A stretch of DNA of 64,000 bases from Rhodococcoides fascians NBRC 12155 = LMG 3623 (GTDB lineage Bacteria; Actinomycetota; Actinomycetes; Mycobacteriales; Mycobacteriaceae). The stretch spans positions 1-64,000 of the forward strand of contig NZ_BCWW01000011.1 of NCBI RefSeq assembly GCF_001894785.1. The letters are read 5' to 3'. The position numbers were made by a program, and so were the translations under genes. Positions 8,817 to 17,591 of the stretch are shown in pieces; within the stretch, counting starts at the first letter, position 1; each line of letters opens with the position of its first letter. The notes below the pieces were generated by a model that saw only the letters and a program-made list of their open reading frames with translations, was not told the DNA's origin and made no database searches.

Positions 8817-10106
8817 ATGTCAGTGAAGTCCGAATCGACGTCCACTCGGCACGTGATGCCCAAGAAGCAACTACTCGCAGTCAGTATCGGCAATGCCGTC
8901 GAGTGGTACGACTGGACGGTCTATGCGACATTCTCGATCTACTTCGCGACCCAGATCTTCTCCGGTGACAACCCGGCTGTGGCTCTGTTGAGCACCTTGG
9001 CGACGTACTCGGTGGCGTTCTTCTTCAGGCCGCTCGGGGGCTTGCTGATCGGACGTTTTTCCGATCTGAGAGGGCGACGTCAGGCAATGATCCTGACGAT
9101 CGCGATGATGTCGGGTGGGTCGTTCGCGATCGCGGTCCTCCCCACGTTTTCCGTAGCAGGGTGGATCGCTCCGATTCTGCTGTTGCTGGCCCGGATCGTC
9201 CAGGGCATGTCGATGGGCGGTGAAGTCTCCAATGCGTCGGCCTACCTCGCCGAGATCGCCCCGAACAATCGGCGGGGGCGATACTCGTCCTTCTATTACA
9301 TCTCCACCGGCACGGCCATTCTCCTTGCCTCACTACTTGGCGCGTATCTGACCTTCGTGCTCGACGACGACCAACTGAGCTCGTGGGGCTGGCGCGTACC
9401 GTTCGTCATCGGCGGGCTGCTCGGAGTAGTGGGACTCTGGATGCGACGCGGCATGGCCGAAGCCGACAACCAGGAACGCAACGCAGTGAAGGCGAAGGCC
9501 GTGCGAAACCCGTTGTGGGTGACCATGAAGCACCATCCTCGTGCCGTCCTGCAAGTCGTGGGATTCGTTCTCCTCGCCACTCTCGCCTACTACACGTTCT
9601 TCTCCGCGATGACGCCCTACGCCGTCAAGCAACGCGGAGCGGAGGCCAACGACGTGTTCGTGGCCTTGTCGATTGCGACAGCGATGTTCGTCGCGTTGCA
9701 GTACCCCATGGGCGCTCTCGCGGACCGCATCGGCCGCAAGCCGCAATTGCTCACCTACGCTGCACTGTTCGCGATTCTGATCATCCCGCTCTCCAAGCTG
9801 ATCGGGCCGTCGTTCGTCAAACTGCTGATCGTCTTCTGCGTCGGCCTGCTGCTGTTCGCGATGTGCTCGGCCATCATTCCTGCCGTTCTGGCCGAAGCCT
9901 TCCCGGCAGAGCTTCGAGGTGTAGGTATCGGGGCCTGGTACAACCTCACGGTTGCGTTGTTCGGTGGCACCGCTCCCCTACTGGTCAATGCCTTGTCCGA
10001 CGCAGGCCACGCCGACTGGTTCTTCTACTATCTCGCTGCAGCAGCTGTGATCTCGTTCTTGACGATGGTGTGGATGCCGGAGAAGCGTGGCCAGGACCTG
10101 GACTGA
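8817..10106 (+). CDS. MFS transporter, metabolite:H+ symporter (MHS) type
   Basis: A 429-residue, 12-helix major facilitator. The start VSIGNAVEWYDWTVY is characteristic of MHS symporters such as KgtP, ProP and ShiA. The loop 2-3 signature appears as GRFSDLRGRRQAM and its second-half repeat as GALADRIGRKP. Substrates of this family are usually carboxylates or betaines, and the actual substrate is unknown. ATG 8817 has AAGGAG at 8805-8810; the long in-frame extension overlaps the reductase gene and is rejected. With 83 bases from the reductase stop, it may belong to the ArsR-controlled unit. Confidence 0.85.
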   Translation: MSVKSESTSTRHVMPKKQLLAVSIGNAVEWYDWTVYATFSIYFATQIFSGDNPAVALLSTLATYSVAFFFRPLGGLLIGRFSDLRGRRQAMILTIAMMSGGSFAIAVLPTFSVAGWIAPILLLLARIVQGMSMGGEVSNASAYLAEIAPNNRRGRYSSFYYISTGTAILLASLLGAYLTFVLDDDQLSSWGWRVPFVIGGLLGVVGLWMRRGMAEADNQERNAVKAKAVRNPLWVTMKHHPRAVLQVVGFVLLATLAYYTFFSAMTPYAVKQRGAEANDVFVALSIATAMFVALQYPMGALADRIGRKPQLLTYAALFAILIIPLSKLIGPSFVKLLIVFCVGLLLFAMCSAIIPAVLAEAFPAELRGVGIGAWYNLTVALFGGTAPLLVNALSDAGHADWFFYYLAAAAVISFLTMVWMPEKRGQDLD

Positions 10107-10160
10107 TTCTCGGCGACACTACGATCGGATGACACACCGTCCGAGGCCGTAGGAGAGTCA

Positions 10161-10952
10161 ATGCACCCGTTCGACGCAGCAGTCGCACTCGAGAGTGTCG
10201 GCGAGGGCACGTACGCCGGACGTACGTCGCCGTCGTACAACAACATGGTCGGCCCGTTCGGCGGAATCACTGCTGCCTCGTTCGTCCGGGCCATCGAGCT
10301 CCATCCCGACTGCCAGGGAACACCGGTCTCGTTGACGGTGAACTTCGCCGGTCCTGTCGCCGAGGGTGATTTCGAGATCTCGGCTCGCCCGGTGCGGACC
10401 AACCGAAGCAACCAGCACTGGTATCTCGAACTGACTCAGAACGGTGCGGTGGCGACGACCGCGACCGCGGTGTTCGGTTCGCGTCGCGAGACCTGGGACA
10501 ACATCGAGGCGACGGTCCCTGACGTTCCTTCCCCCGCCGACACGAAGCAGGGCGGTCTTCCCGACGCCATCGCGTGGGCACAGAACTACGAGATGCGTTT
10601 CGTGCACGGCGCACTGAGCGATCAGGAGTCCGCTGACTCGACCGAAACTCTGTGGATCCGCGATACACCACCGCGGCCGATGGACTTCGCGGCCCTGACC
10701 TCGCTGAGCGATGTGTTCTATCCGCGGATCTTCCAGCGGCTCGGCAAGTATGTTCCGGCGGGGACGATCTCGTTGACTACCCATTACTTCGCTACGCCCG
10801 AGGATCTCGAGCAGCATTCCGACGGATACGTCCTCGGCACCGCGCGGGCACGCCGATTTCACCAGGGCTACTTCGACCAGACTGCCGAATTGTGGACCGA
10901 GGGCGGGATTTTGCTGGCAACCAGTCACCAGATGGTCTACTACAAGGTGTGA
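10161..10952 (+). CDS. TesB-like double-hotdog acyl-CoA thioesterase
   Basis: A 263-residue protein of the acyl-CoA thioesterase II (TesB/4HBT_3) type. The N-terminal hotdog contains NMVGPFGGITAASFVRAI and the C-terminal half has the second fold ending in SHQMVYYKV. The role would be hydrolysis of an acyl-CoA. It follows the MHS transporter by 54 bases with GGAGAG before the ATG and may share its transcript. Its last 13 bases overlap the convergent polyol dehydrogenase gene, so no terminator lies between them. Substrate chain length cannot be inferred. Confidence 0.75.
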   Translation: MHPFDAAVALESVGEGTYAGRTSPSYNNMVGPFGGITAASFVRAIELHPDCQGTPVSLTVNFAGPVAEGDFEISARPVRTNRSNQHWYLELTQNGAVATTATAVFGSRRETWDNIEATVPDVPSPADTKQGGLPDAIAWAQNYEMRFVHGALSDQESADSTETLWIRDTPPRPMDFAALTSLSDVFYPRIFQRLGKYVPAGTISLTTHYFATPEDLEQHSDGYVLGTARARRFHQGYFDQTAELWTEGGILLATSHQMVYYKV

Positions 10953-12418
10953 CTCACCGACGACTGTTCGAGCAGTCGTCGTACCGCGCCCCTCGCACCG
11001 TTGTCCTGCAGCGAACGCTTGGCTCGCTGGTACGCACCTCGTAGTCGCGGGCTAACCGAGAGGTCCCCGAACACTGCGCGATTGGTCAGGAACGCTCCGG
11101 GATTGTCGTGGTCTTCCCACGACAGTCGCTGCAGACGCTCCGCATCGGCGTCGATCATGGGAACGTCCCCACGCTCGTACACCCCACACCATCCGGCGAG
11201 TATCAACGCGCAATGATCGACGGTCCGATCGTGCGCCAACCGATCTCGCAGTACCGGCAGCACGAACTTGGGAATCCGCGCGGAGGCGTCGACGATCTGA
11301 CGTTCGAGGGTGTCTCGAACGGCCAGGCTCGAAAATCGTTGCAGCAGTTGCTCGATGTAGGCATCCAGGTCGATCCCCGGCACCGGCGCGAGCGTCGGGG
11401 CAGCCTCCGCACGCATGTACGATGCGACGAATTCACGCATGTCCGGATCCGCCATCACCTCGTGAACGTGGGTGTATCCGGCGAGGATGCCGAGGTAGCT
11501 CATGGCCTGGTGGGATCCATTGAGCAGCCGAAGTTTCATGTGCTCGTACGGTGCGACATCGGAGACGAGTTGCACTCCTACTTCGTCGAACGGTGGCCGC
11601 CCGAACGAGAAGGTGTCTTCGAGTACCCACTGCGAGAACGATTCCGACTGAACGGGCCAGCGGTCGTCGATGCCGAAATCACGTCGCAGGTCGTCGACGA
11701 CGGTGGGCGTCGTGGCCGGGGTGATGCGGTCGACCATCGAATTGGGGAACGCGGTCGTGGCATCGATCCAGTCGGCCAAGTCGCTGTCGTGGTGGCGCGC
11801 GAAGGACGTCAGCGCGGTGCGGGTGACCGCGCCGTTGTGGACGATGTTGTCGCACGACATCACGGTGAACGGCGGGACTCCATGGAATCGACGGGTGGCA
11901 AGAGCCACGGTCAGAAAACCGAAGACGCTCTTCGGTATGGAGAGATCCTCGAGATCCGCCAGCACCGACGGGTCGGTGGGCTCGAACGCGCCCGTCAGAT
12001 CGTCGACGCCGTAACCGCCTTCGGTGATGGTCAGGGACACGATCATCGTGGACGGTGAACTGAGCACATCGATGACGGACTGAGGATCGTCGGGTGCGAA
12101 GACGAAATCGGCGACGGAGCCGACGATTCGGGCGTCACGTATGCCGTCGGGGTCGACGGTCACGAGTGTGTAGAGGTAGTCCTGGGCGTCGAGGACCTCT
12201 CCGATTCTCTTGTCCTGGGGCAGTACTCCTACCCCGCACAGCGCCCAGTCCAGGTGCCCGGCCGCGAGCAATCGGTCGAAGTAGACCGCCTGATGTGCGC
12301 GGTGAAACGCACCGACACCGAAATGAACCACACCGCAGTGCAGTTCGTCCGCGTCGTACTCGGGCCTCGCGACGGTCGCCGGTAGGTGTTCCAACGTGGT
12401 GCGACGAAGCTCGGTCAT
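10940..12418 (-). CDS. mannitol 2-dehydrogenase-family polyol dehydrogenase
   Basis: A 492-residue long-chain polyol dehydrogenase, NAD-dependent, oxidising a sugar alcohol to a 2-ketose. The N-terminal segment HFGVGAFHRAHQAVYFD belongs to this family. The catalytic set Asn191, Lys295, Asn300 and His303 is present at the same residue numbers I recall for Pseudomonas fluorescens mannitol 2-dehydrogenase (KLRLLNGSHQAM at 295-306). That enzyme accepts D-mannitol and D-arabinitol, so the natural polyol here is open. It is the last gene of a minus-strand operon behind the ABC importer, separated from the binding-protein gene by a stable hairpin. ATG 12418 is used; the longer frame runs into the binding-protein gene. 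Confidence 0.88.
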   Translation of the reverse strand: MTELRRTTLEHLPATVARPEYDADELHCGVVHFGVGAFHRAHQAVYFDRLLAAGHLDWALCGVGVLPQDKRIGEVLDAQDYLYTLVTVDPDGIRDARIVGSVADFVFAPDDPQSVIDVLSSPSTMIVSLTITEGGYGVDDLTGAFEPTDPSVLADLEDLSIPKSVFGFLTVALATRRFHGVPPFTVMSCDNIVHNGAVTRTALTSFARHHDSDLADWIDATTAFPNSMVDRITPATTPTVVDDLRRDFGIDDRWPVQSESFSQWVLEDTFSFGRPPFDEVGVQLVSDVAPYEHMKLRLLNGSHQAMSYLGILAGYTHVHEVMADPDMREFVASYMRAEAAPTLAPVPGIDLDAYIEQLLQRFSSLAVRDTLERQIVDASARIPKFVLPVLRDRLAHDRTVDHCALILAGWCGVYERGDVPMIDADAERLQRLSWEDHDNPGAFLTNRAVFGDLSVSPRLRGAYQRAKRSLQDNGARGAVRRLLEQSSVSHTL

Positions 12419-12462
12419 GACTTCGGTCCTCGAGTCGGCTGAAGATGAAACGGACGTGGTGA

Positions 12463-12507
12463 GCGGTGGCGCTCCCGGGCAGGTTCTGCCACCAGGAGCA
12501 CCACCGC
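12463..12507. terminator. intercistronic hairpin between binding-protein and dehydrogenase genes
   Basis: Arms at 12463-12475 and 12495-12507 pair over 13 bases with one mismatch. Inside the loop GGCAG/CTGCC (12478-12482 and 12486-12490) forms a further stem. There is no T-run on the minus strand. Such hairpins after binding-protein genes often stabilise the upstream message or lower expression of the next gene; a rho-independent terminator is less likely. Confidence 0.45.
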
Positions 12508-12521
12508 AGTTCAGGGGTGAA

Positions 12522-13493
12522 TCAGCAGGACGACTTGTAGACGTACTGTGCGCCTTCGCCGTCGATGTTGTCGGCGGTGATGACGTGGAAGCCGGTGGAG
12601 ATGTCGGCGGTGACCGGCTTGTCATCGATGGCAGCCATGGCCTGCTCGACGCCATCGGTGCCGATGGTGCCGGGCTGCTGAGCGATCAGTGCTTGCACCG
12701 TTCCCTCACGAAGCTGCTTGACCTGCGCCGGGCCCGCATCGAAGCCGACGATCTTGACCTGATCCTGCTTGCCCGCCTGCCGAACTCCGGTTGCGGTGCC
12801 CTCGGCCGCAAAGGTGTTGGCAGCGAAGATGCCGACGATGTCGGGGTCCTTGGCCAGTGCGGCCGAGACCAGCCGGGCTGCTTCGGCCGGATCGTTGTGG
12901 CTGTACTGCACGCCCAGGTAATCGAAGGCCGAGTTCTCTCCGACGGCTTCCTCGAAGCCTTCCACTCGGGCATCGGCGGTGGAGACTCCCGGATCGGTGG
13001 AGATCACCAGTACCTTGCCGCCTGCCGGGCTGAGCCGCTCGATGGCGCTGAATGCCTCTGCGCCGCCGCCCTTGTTGTCGGACGAGATGGAAGAGACCGC
13101 GATGGACGGATCTTCGAGAGTGGTGTCGACGAGGACGACCTTGATACCGGCCTTGGAGGCTGCCTCGAGGGGTGCCTGCATGGCCGCGACGTCGGTGGGC
13201 GCGATGAGAATGGCCGACGGCCGTGATGCCACAACCGAATCCACGATCGGCTTCTGCAGCGTCGGGTCGAACTTCACCGGCCCCTGGGTGTCGACGGTGA
13301 CGCCTGCGTCCTTGGCCGCGGCCTCGATTCCGCACTGCATGCTGATGTAGAACTCGTCGCCGCTGACGCCCTGGATGAAGGCGATCTTGCCGCTGCCGCC
13401 ACCGCTTCCGGAGTCGGACGAACAACCCGCCAGGAACATGGCGGAGACCGAAGCGACACTCAGTGCAACGACGGCGGTGCGTGATGTGATCAT
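12522..13493 (-). CDS. sugar/polyol ABC transporter substrate-binding lipoprotein
   Basis: A 323-residue periplasmic-binding protein of the ribose/galactose type (Peripla_BP_4). The signal peptide ends in LAGC with lipidated Cys24, followed by a Ser/Gly linker. The mature start IAFIQGVSGDEFYISMQCGIEAAAKDAG and the blocks APTDVAAMQAPLEAA and ISTDPGVSTADARVEGFEEAV are typical of sugar-binding members. It delivers the substrate to the permease and ATPase encoded upstream in the same minus-strand operon. The gap to the permease is 54 bases. The ligand is probably the polyol oxidised by the downstream dehydrogenase, an inference from context only. Confidence 0.88.
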   Translation of the reverse strand: MITSRTAVVALSVASVSAMFLAGCSSDSGSGGGSGKIAFIQGVSGDEFYISMQCGIEAAAKDAGVTVDTQGPVKFDPTLQKPIVDSVVASRPSAILIAPTDVAAMQAPLEAASKAGIKVVLVDTTLEDPSIAVSSISSDNKGGGAEAFSAIERLSPAGGKVLVISTDPGVSTADARVEGFEEAVGENSAFDYLGVQYSHNDPAEAARLVSAALAKDPDIVGIFAANTFAAEGTATGVRQAGKQDQVKIVGFDAGPAQVKQLREGTVQALIAQQPGTIGTDGVEQAMAAIDDKPVTADISTGFHVITADNIDGEGAQYVYKSSC

Positions 13494-13547
13494 GGTCGAC
13501 TTTCTTGTAAGGGGTTGCGAGTGAGGGAGTTCAGGGCCGGTCCGAAG

Positions 13548-14645
13548 CTAGGGACTTCGAGACCAGAGTCTCTTGAGGGAGCTGGGCGACTGGCCTCGAC
13601 TTGCGGCGTCGCGTCGACGTTGGTCGAAGTACACCGCGGCGATGAGAACCGCACCGACGGCGACCTGCTGCCAGAAGGGCTGTACTCCGACGATGACGAA
13701 GCCGTTCTGCAGTACGGCCGGGATGAACAATCCGACGACGGTGCCGAACATGGTGCCGATGCCGCCGAACAGGCTGGTTCCACCGATGACCACTGCCGCA
13801 ATGACATTGAGGTTGGTCTGGGACTGGCCGGCGATCGCGGTGGTGCCGTACTGGGACAGCGATAGTATGCCCGCCAATCCGGCGAGGGTGCCGGAGAGTG
13901 CGTAGATCTTGACCAGATGCATGTCCACCTTGATGCCGACGCGGCGAGCGGACTGCTCCTTGGAGCCGACGGCGAAGGTGTAGAGGCCGAACTTGGTGCG
14001 GTGCAGAACGATTCCGAAGATGACGACCAGCACCAAGGCGATGCTCGAGATCAACGGGATGGTGGTGGCAGGCAGGTTTCCGTAGCCGATCGTGTCGACG
14101 AGAACCGGTGGTACGTCGCGGATGTCGACGCCGCCGGTGATGACCTGCGACAGACCGAGCGCCCCGCCCAGTGTGCCGAGTGTGACGATCAGCGGAGGCA
14201 CTTTCGCCTTACCGATCAGAAATCCGTTCAGCAGGCCCCAGCACAGGCCGCATCCCAGCGCCACCACGATGCCGACGGCCGCCACGCCCCAGCCGTCGCC
14301 GCCGATCGCGGCCATCGTCTTCGCCGACACCACGCCGGAGAAGACGAGCACCGAGCCGACCGAGAGGTCGATGCCGCTGGTGACGATCACGAACGTCATG
14401 CCGATCCCGAGGACGGCCAGGATGGAGACGTTCTGGATGATCTGCCGGATGTTGCCCCATTCGGGGAAGCTGCCGGGGGCCATGATCGAGAACACCAGGC
14501 AGATCGCCGCCAGCACGAGCACGATCTGAAAAACCTGGACTCGCGCCAGTTTTCCGAGCGACTCGACGAGATCGAACGTGTGCCGTGACGGCCTGTCGCC
14601 GGGAGGCAACGGCTCGAGCGATGGGGAGATGGTCTGGTTGCTCAT
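13548..14645 (-). CDS. RbsC-type sugar ABC transporter permease
   Basis: A 365-residue inner-membrane permease of the ribose/xylose transporter family. A cytoplasmic N-terminus of about 35 residues precedes eight to ten hydrophobic segments. Family stretches visible include IVTSGIDLSVGSVLVFSGVV, the signature of RbsC/XylH/AraH proteins, and VIGGTSLFGGIGTMFGTVVG near the C-terminus. Its ATG overlaps the stop of the ATPase gene by four bases, showing tight co-translation. As the only permease gene in the operon it would act as a homodimer. Confidence 0.9.
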   Translation of the reverse strand: MSNQTISPSLEPLPPGDRPSRHTFDLVESLGKLARVQVFQIVLVLAAICLVFSIMAPGSFPEWGNIRQIIQNVSILAVLGIGMTFVIVTSGIDLSVGSVLVFSGVVSAKTMAAIGGDGWGVAAVGIVVALGCGLCWGLLNGFLIGKAKVPPLIVTLGTLGGALGLSQVITGGVDIRDVPPVLVDTIGYGNLPATTIPLISSIALVLVVIFGIVLHRTKFGLYTFAVGSKEQSARRVGIKVDMHLVKIYALSGTLAGLAGILSLSQYGTTAIAGQSQTNLNVIAAVVIGGTSLFGGIGTMFGTVVGLFIPAVLQNGFVIVGVQPFWQQVAVGAVLIAAVYFDQRRRDAASRGQSPSSLKRLWSRSP

Positions 14646-15421
14646 CGTGTTGCTCCGGTGGTTGCGCCGGTCATCGCACCGACGAGTTCTTCCATGGTCG
14701 TGTTCTTGGCGTCGAGGGTGGCCACGCGCTTGCCCATCCGCAGCACCTGGACGCGGTCGGCTACTTCCATCACGTGCGGCATGGAGTGGCTGATGAACAC
14801 CACGGCCACTCCCCTGTCCGCCACCCGGCGGATGGTGTCGAGGACGTTGCGCGTCTGCACCACACCGAGGGCGGCGGTCGGTTCGTCGAGAAAGACGACG
14901 CCCTTGGCCCAGGCGACGGCACGCGCGATGGCGATGGCCTGTTGCTGGCCGCCGGACATCGATCCCACCGGGACGGTGAGGCTGCGGACGGTGGCACCGA
15001 GTTCGTCGAGCGCATCCTGTGATTGCTTGCGCATCGTGGAGACGTCGAGGAAACCGAGGCGGCCGAGCGGCCCTTTGGCCGGTAGTTCGCGTCCGAGAAA
15101 CATGTTCTGTTGCGCGTTGAGATGCGGAGCGAGCGCGAGATCCTGGAACACCGTCTCGATTCCGAGCTCTGCCGCCACCGTCGGACTGTCGAGATCGACT
15201 GCGGTGCCGTCGAACAGGATCTCTCCGGTGTCGACGGCCAGGCTGCCCGAAAGAGCCTTGACCATCGTGGACTTGCCTGCGCCGTTGTCGCCGATGAGGG
15301 CGACGACCTCACCCGGGTAGATGTCGAAGTCTGCGTCGTCGAGGGCGCGCACGTTTCCGAAGCTCCTCGACAATCCCCTCGCTTCGAGGATCGGTGTCGC
15401 AGCAGGTGCAACGGTGGCCAT
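14642..15421 (-). CDS. sugar ABC transporter ATP-binding protein (single domain)
   Basis: A 259-residue ATPase. Walker A GDNGAGKST is at residues 44-52, the signature SMSGGQQQ at 154-161, Walker B VVFLDEP at 176-182, and the switch histidine is in VVFISHS. Most RbsA-type proteins have two fused ATPase domains of about 500 residues. This is a single-domain form as in FrcA-type importers, so two copies would serve the permease dimer. ATG 15421 is chosen; the longer reading runs through the operator-bearing promoter region. It is the first gene of the importer-dehydrogenase operon. Confidence 0.9.
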   Translation of the reverse strand: MATVAPAATPILEARGLSRSFGNVRALDDADFDIYPGEVVALIGDNGAGKSTMVKALSGSLAVDTGEILFDGTAVDLDSPTVAAELGIETVFQDLALAPHLNAQQNMFLGRELPAKGPLGRLGFLDVSTMRKQSQDALDELGATVRSLTVPVGSMSGGQQQAIAIARAVAWAKGVVFLDEPTAALGVVQTRNVLDTIRRVADRGVAVVFISHSMPHVMEVADRVQVLRMGKRVATLDAKNTTMEELVGAMTGATTGATR

Positions 15422-15596
15422 GGGTACTCCTCGGTCGAATGGAAACGTTCGGGTGTGGGACAGGACGCCCCCGCCGACGCCGGTGCAGCACGGTTCGAGA
15501 ACTGGGCCTGCGCGGCATGTCGAGCTCCCTGCGGGGCTCGCTGTGTTAACGAGTGTGACCCACACAACTCGCATTGTCACGTGTTTCGCGAAAATT

Positions 15597-15614
15597 CATG
15601 TCACCGGTGACATG
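15597..15614. promoter_or_regulatory. LacI-type operator, copy 1 (perfect 18-bp palindrome)
   Basis: CATGTCACCGGTGACATG is a perfect 18-bp palindrome with a central CpG, as LacI-family hinge helices require. It lies about 180 bases upstream of the importer operon start, in the divergent region shared with the SDR gene. Two near-identical copies follow towards the SDR gene. Confidence 0.7.
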
Positions 15615-15745
15615 GCCTGTCGACCCGGCAGTTGTTCCGCCGCAGTACGAGGCCGATATCCGACCACGGAGTACCGTCTCTGAACTGGACAAATGGACGA
15701 TCTACACCGTTTTCGCGACGGGAACGACGCGCTGCGGTACCGTCC

Positions 15746-15797
15746 ATGACACCGATGACATACGCGTCCACTCCGGGACGAATGACACCGATGACAT
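15746..15797. promoter_or_regulatory. LacI-type operator copies 2 and 3
   Basis: The 16-bp ATGACACCGATGACAT occurs at 15746-15761 and again at 15782-15797, 36 bases start to start. Both match the perfect palindrome at 15597-15614 in all but two positions. They sit 30-80 bases before the SDR start, where binding would block its promoter. The LacI protein encoded at 16584 in the same transcript is the simplest candidate for the repressor. Confidence 0.7.
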
Positions 15798-15827
15798 GAC
15801 CACTCGGAACAGTGAAGGTAGACCCCC

Positions 15828-16553
15828 ATGGCGAAGTTCGACGGCCGCAAGATCTTGGTGACAGGTGCCAGCGGAGGCATCGGCTCGGCAACGGTTCGGC
15901 GCTTGGTGGCCGACGGTGCCGACGTCGTCGCGGCGGGCCAGTCGGTGGACGCGCTCGACAAGCTGGCCGACGAGACCGGGGCCACGCCCCTGGCGTTCGA
16001 TCTGACGTCCGAGGACAGTGTTCGCGACGCCGTCGCGGGCCTCGAGCTGTACGGGGTGGTCAACTGCGCCGGTTTCGGCGGCGAGATCGCCACGCCTCAG
16101 GACACCGACATCTCGATCTTCGACAAGGTCATCGCCATCAATGCGCGCGGCGCACTGTTGGTCATCAAATACACCGTCCCCGCCATGATCGCCGCGGGCA
16201 CCGGAGCCATCGTCAACGTCTCGAGCCAGGCCAGTCTCGTCGCTCTGACCGGACACATCTCCTACGGGTCCTCGAAAGCAGCCTTGGACAACATCACTCG
16301 GGTCTCCGCACTCGAACTCGGCCGCCACGGCATTCGCGTCAACGGTGTGAACCCGACGGTCGTCATGACGGAGATGTCGGCGTTCTACTGGGGTCGCCCG
16401 GAGATCGAGGAGCCGTTCCTGGCGCAGATGCCGCTGGGACGCTGGGCCACCGAGGACGAGATTGCCGCGCCGATTGCCTTCTTGCTGAGCGATGATGCTT
16501 CCATGGTGACCGGAGTGTCGTTGCCGGTGGACGGCGGCTACACCAGTCGCTGA
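15828..16553 (+). CDS. SDR related to L-xylulose/dicarbonyl reductase
   Basis: A 241-residue classical short-chain dehydrogenase. The coenzyme motif TGASGGIG lies at residues 12-19, and the catalytic set is Ser132/133, Tyr146 and Lys150 (SYGSSK). The stretch VNGVNPTVVMTEM resembles the VNPTVVxT segment of L-xylulose reductase/carbonyl reductase proteins, which interconvert xylitol-type polyols and ketoses. It sits divergent from the polyol importer operon and in front of a LacI gene, so a second oxidation or reduction step on the imported polyol is likely. Its exact substrate and coenzyme preference are not visible. Confidence 0.82.
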   Translation: MAKFDGRKILVTGASGGIGSATVRRLVADGADVVAAGQSVDALDKLADETGATPLAFDLTSEDSVRDAVAGLELYGVVNCAGFGGEIATPQDTDISIFDKVIAINARGALLVIKYTVPAMIAAGTGAIVNVSSQASLVALTGHISYGSSKAALDNITRVSALELGRHGIRVNGVNPTVVMTEMSAFYWGRPEIEEPFLAQMPLGRWATEDEIAAPIAFLLSDDASMVTGVSLPVDGGYTSR

Positions 16554-16583
16554 CGGGACGAGGACGAGCAGACGGGGTAGATC

Positions 16584-17591
16584 ATGACCACCATGCAAGA
16601 CGTCGCGGCGCTGGCCAAGGTCAGTGCCAAGACCGTCTCACGGGTGTACAACAACGACCCGCACGTCGATCCCGATACTCGTGCCCGCGTTGCCGAAGCG
16701 CTCGAGTCGCTCAACTATGTGCCGAACACGATGGCGACCTCCTTTCGCAACGGCCAGACGGCGGCCATCGGTGTCGCCGTCCCGGACATCGACGACCCCT
16801 TCTTCTCCTCCATCGCACGCGCCGTGGAGGAACGGGCCCGCCAGGACGACATGGCAGTTCTCGTCACCAGCCTCGGTCACGACGGAGATCAGGAACAGGC
16901 TTTGGTGGAGTCACTGCTGCGGAGGCAGTTGAGCGGCTTGATCATTGCGCCGACGGGTGCAGACCACGCATATCTGGAGCGCTGGCTCGACAAGACACCG
17001 ACGGTGTTCGTCGACCGCGCACCCGACGGCCTCAAAGCCGACAGCTTCGTCGACGACGATCACGGCGGGGCGGTGTTGGCCACCGATCATCTGCTCGATT
17101 TGGGTCATACCCGCATCGCCGTGATCGGCGACAGTGCCGGGATCCCGACCAGCCGCAATCGATTGGCCGGATATCGAGAGTCGTTGCAGGCGCGGGGAAT
17201 CGAGTTCGACGAGGCACTTGTCGCTCTGGGTGTGCTGGACCGCGGGGATGCGCGTGTGGCACTGACCGACTTGACTGCACTCGACAGTCCGCCTACCGCA
17301 CTGTTTCTGTCGAACGCGCGAGTGGCGATGGCCTGCGTGCCCGTTCTACAGCAGATGAATTTGCTGCATCTGGCGTTCGTCGGATTCGGCGACTTTCCCC
17401 TCGCCGATGCAGTGATGCCACCGGTGACGGTGATCGATCAGAACCCGGCTCGGCTCGGCCATCTGGCCATCGAACGACTGTTGGGTCGAATCGAGAATCC
17501 TGGGCGTCGTTTCAAACGACGCAACATCCTCGGCGTCGAGCTGATCGAGCGCGAATCCTGCACTCCCGGAACCACTCACACCATCAGCTGA
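16584..17591 (+). CDS. LacI-family repressor (first of two)
   Basis: A 335-residue LacI/GalR regulator. Residues 1-55 form the HTH and hinge region (MQDVAALAKVSAKTVSRVYN, then LESLNYVPN). The rest is a sugar-binding fold with IGVAVPDIDDPFFSSIARAVEERA and GHTRIAVIGD. Thirty bases separate it from the SDR stop, so it is probably co-transcribed. It likely reads ATGNCACCGRTGACAT sites upstream of the SDR and importer. Its last eight bases overlap the convergent P-loop kinase gene. It shares the unusual pattern GFGDFPLADAVMPPVTVIDQ with the second LacI protein (SFGNFSLADAVSPSVTCIDQ), so the two are paralogues. Confidence 0.9.
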   Translation: MTTMQDVAALAKVSAKTVSRVYNNDPHVDPDTRARVAEALESLNYVPNTMATSFRNGQTAAIGVAVPDIDDPFFSSIARAVEERARQDDMAVLVTSLGHDGDQEQALVESLLRRQLSGLIIAPTGADHAYLERWLDKTPTVFVDRAPDGLKADSFVDDDHGGAVLATDHLLDLGHTRIAVIGDSAGIPTSRNRLAGYRESLQARGIEFDEALVALGVLDRGDARVALTDLTALDSPPTALFLSNARVAMACVPVLQQMNLLHLAFVGFGDFPLADAVMPPVTVIDQNPARLGHLAIERLLGRIENPGRRFKRRNILGVELIERESCTPGTTHTIS

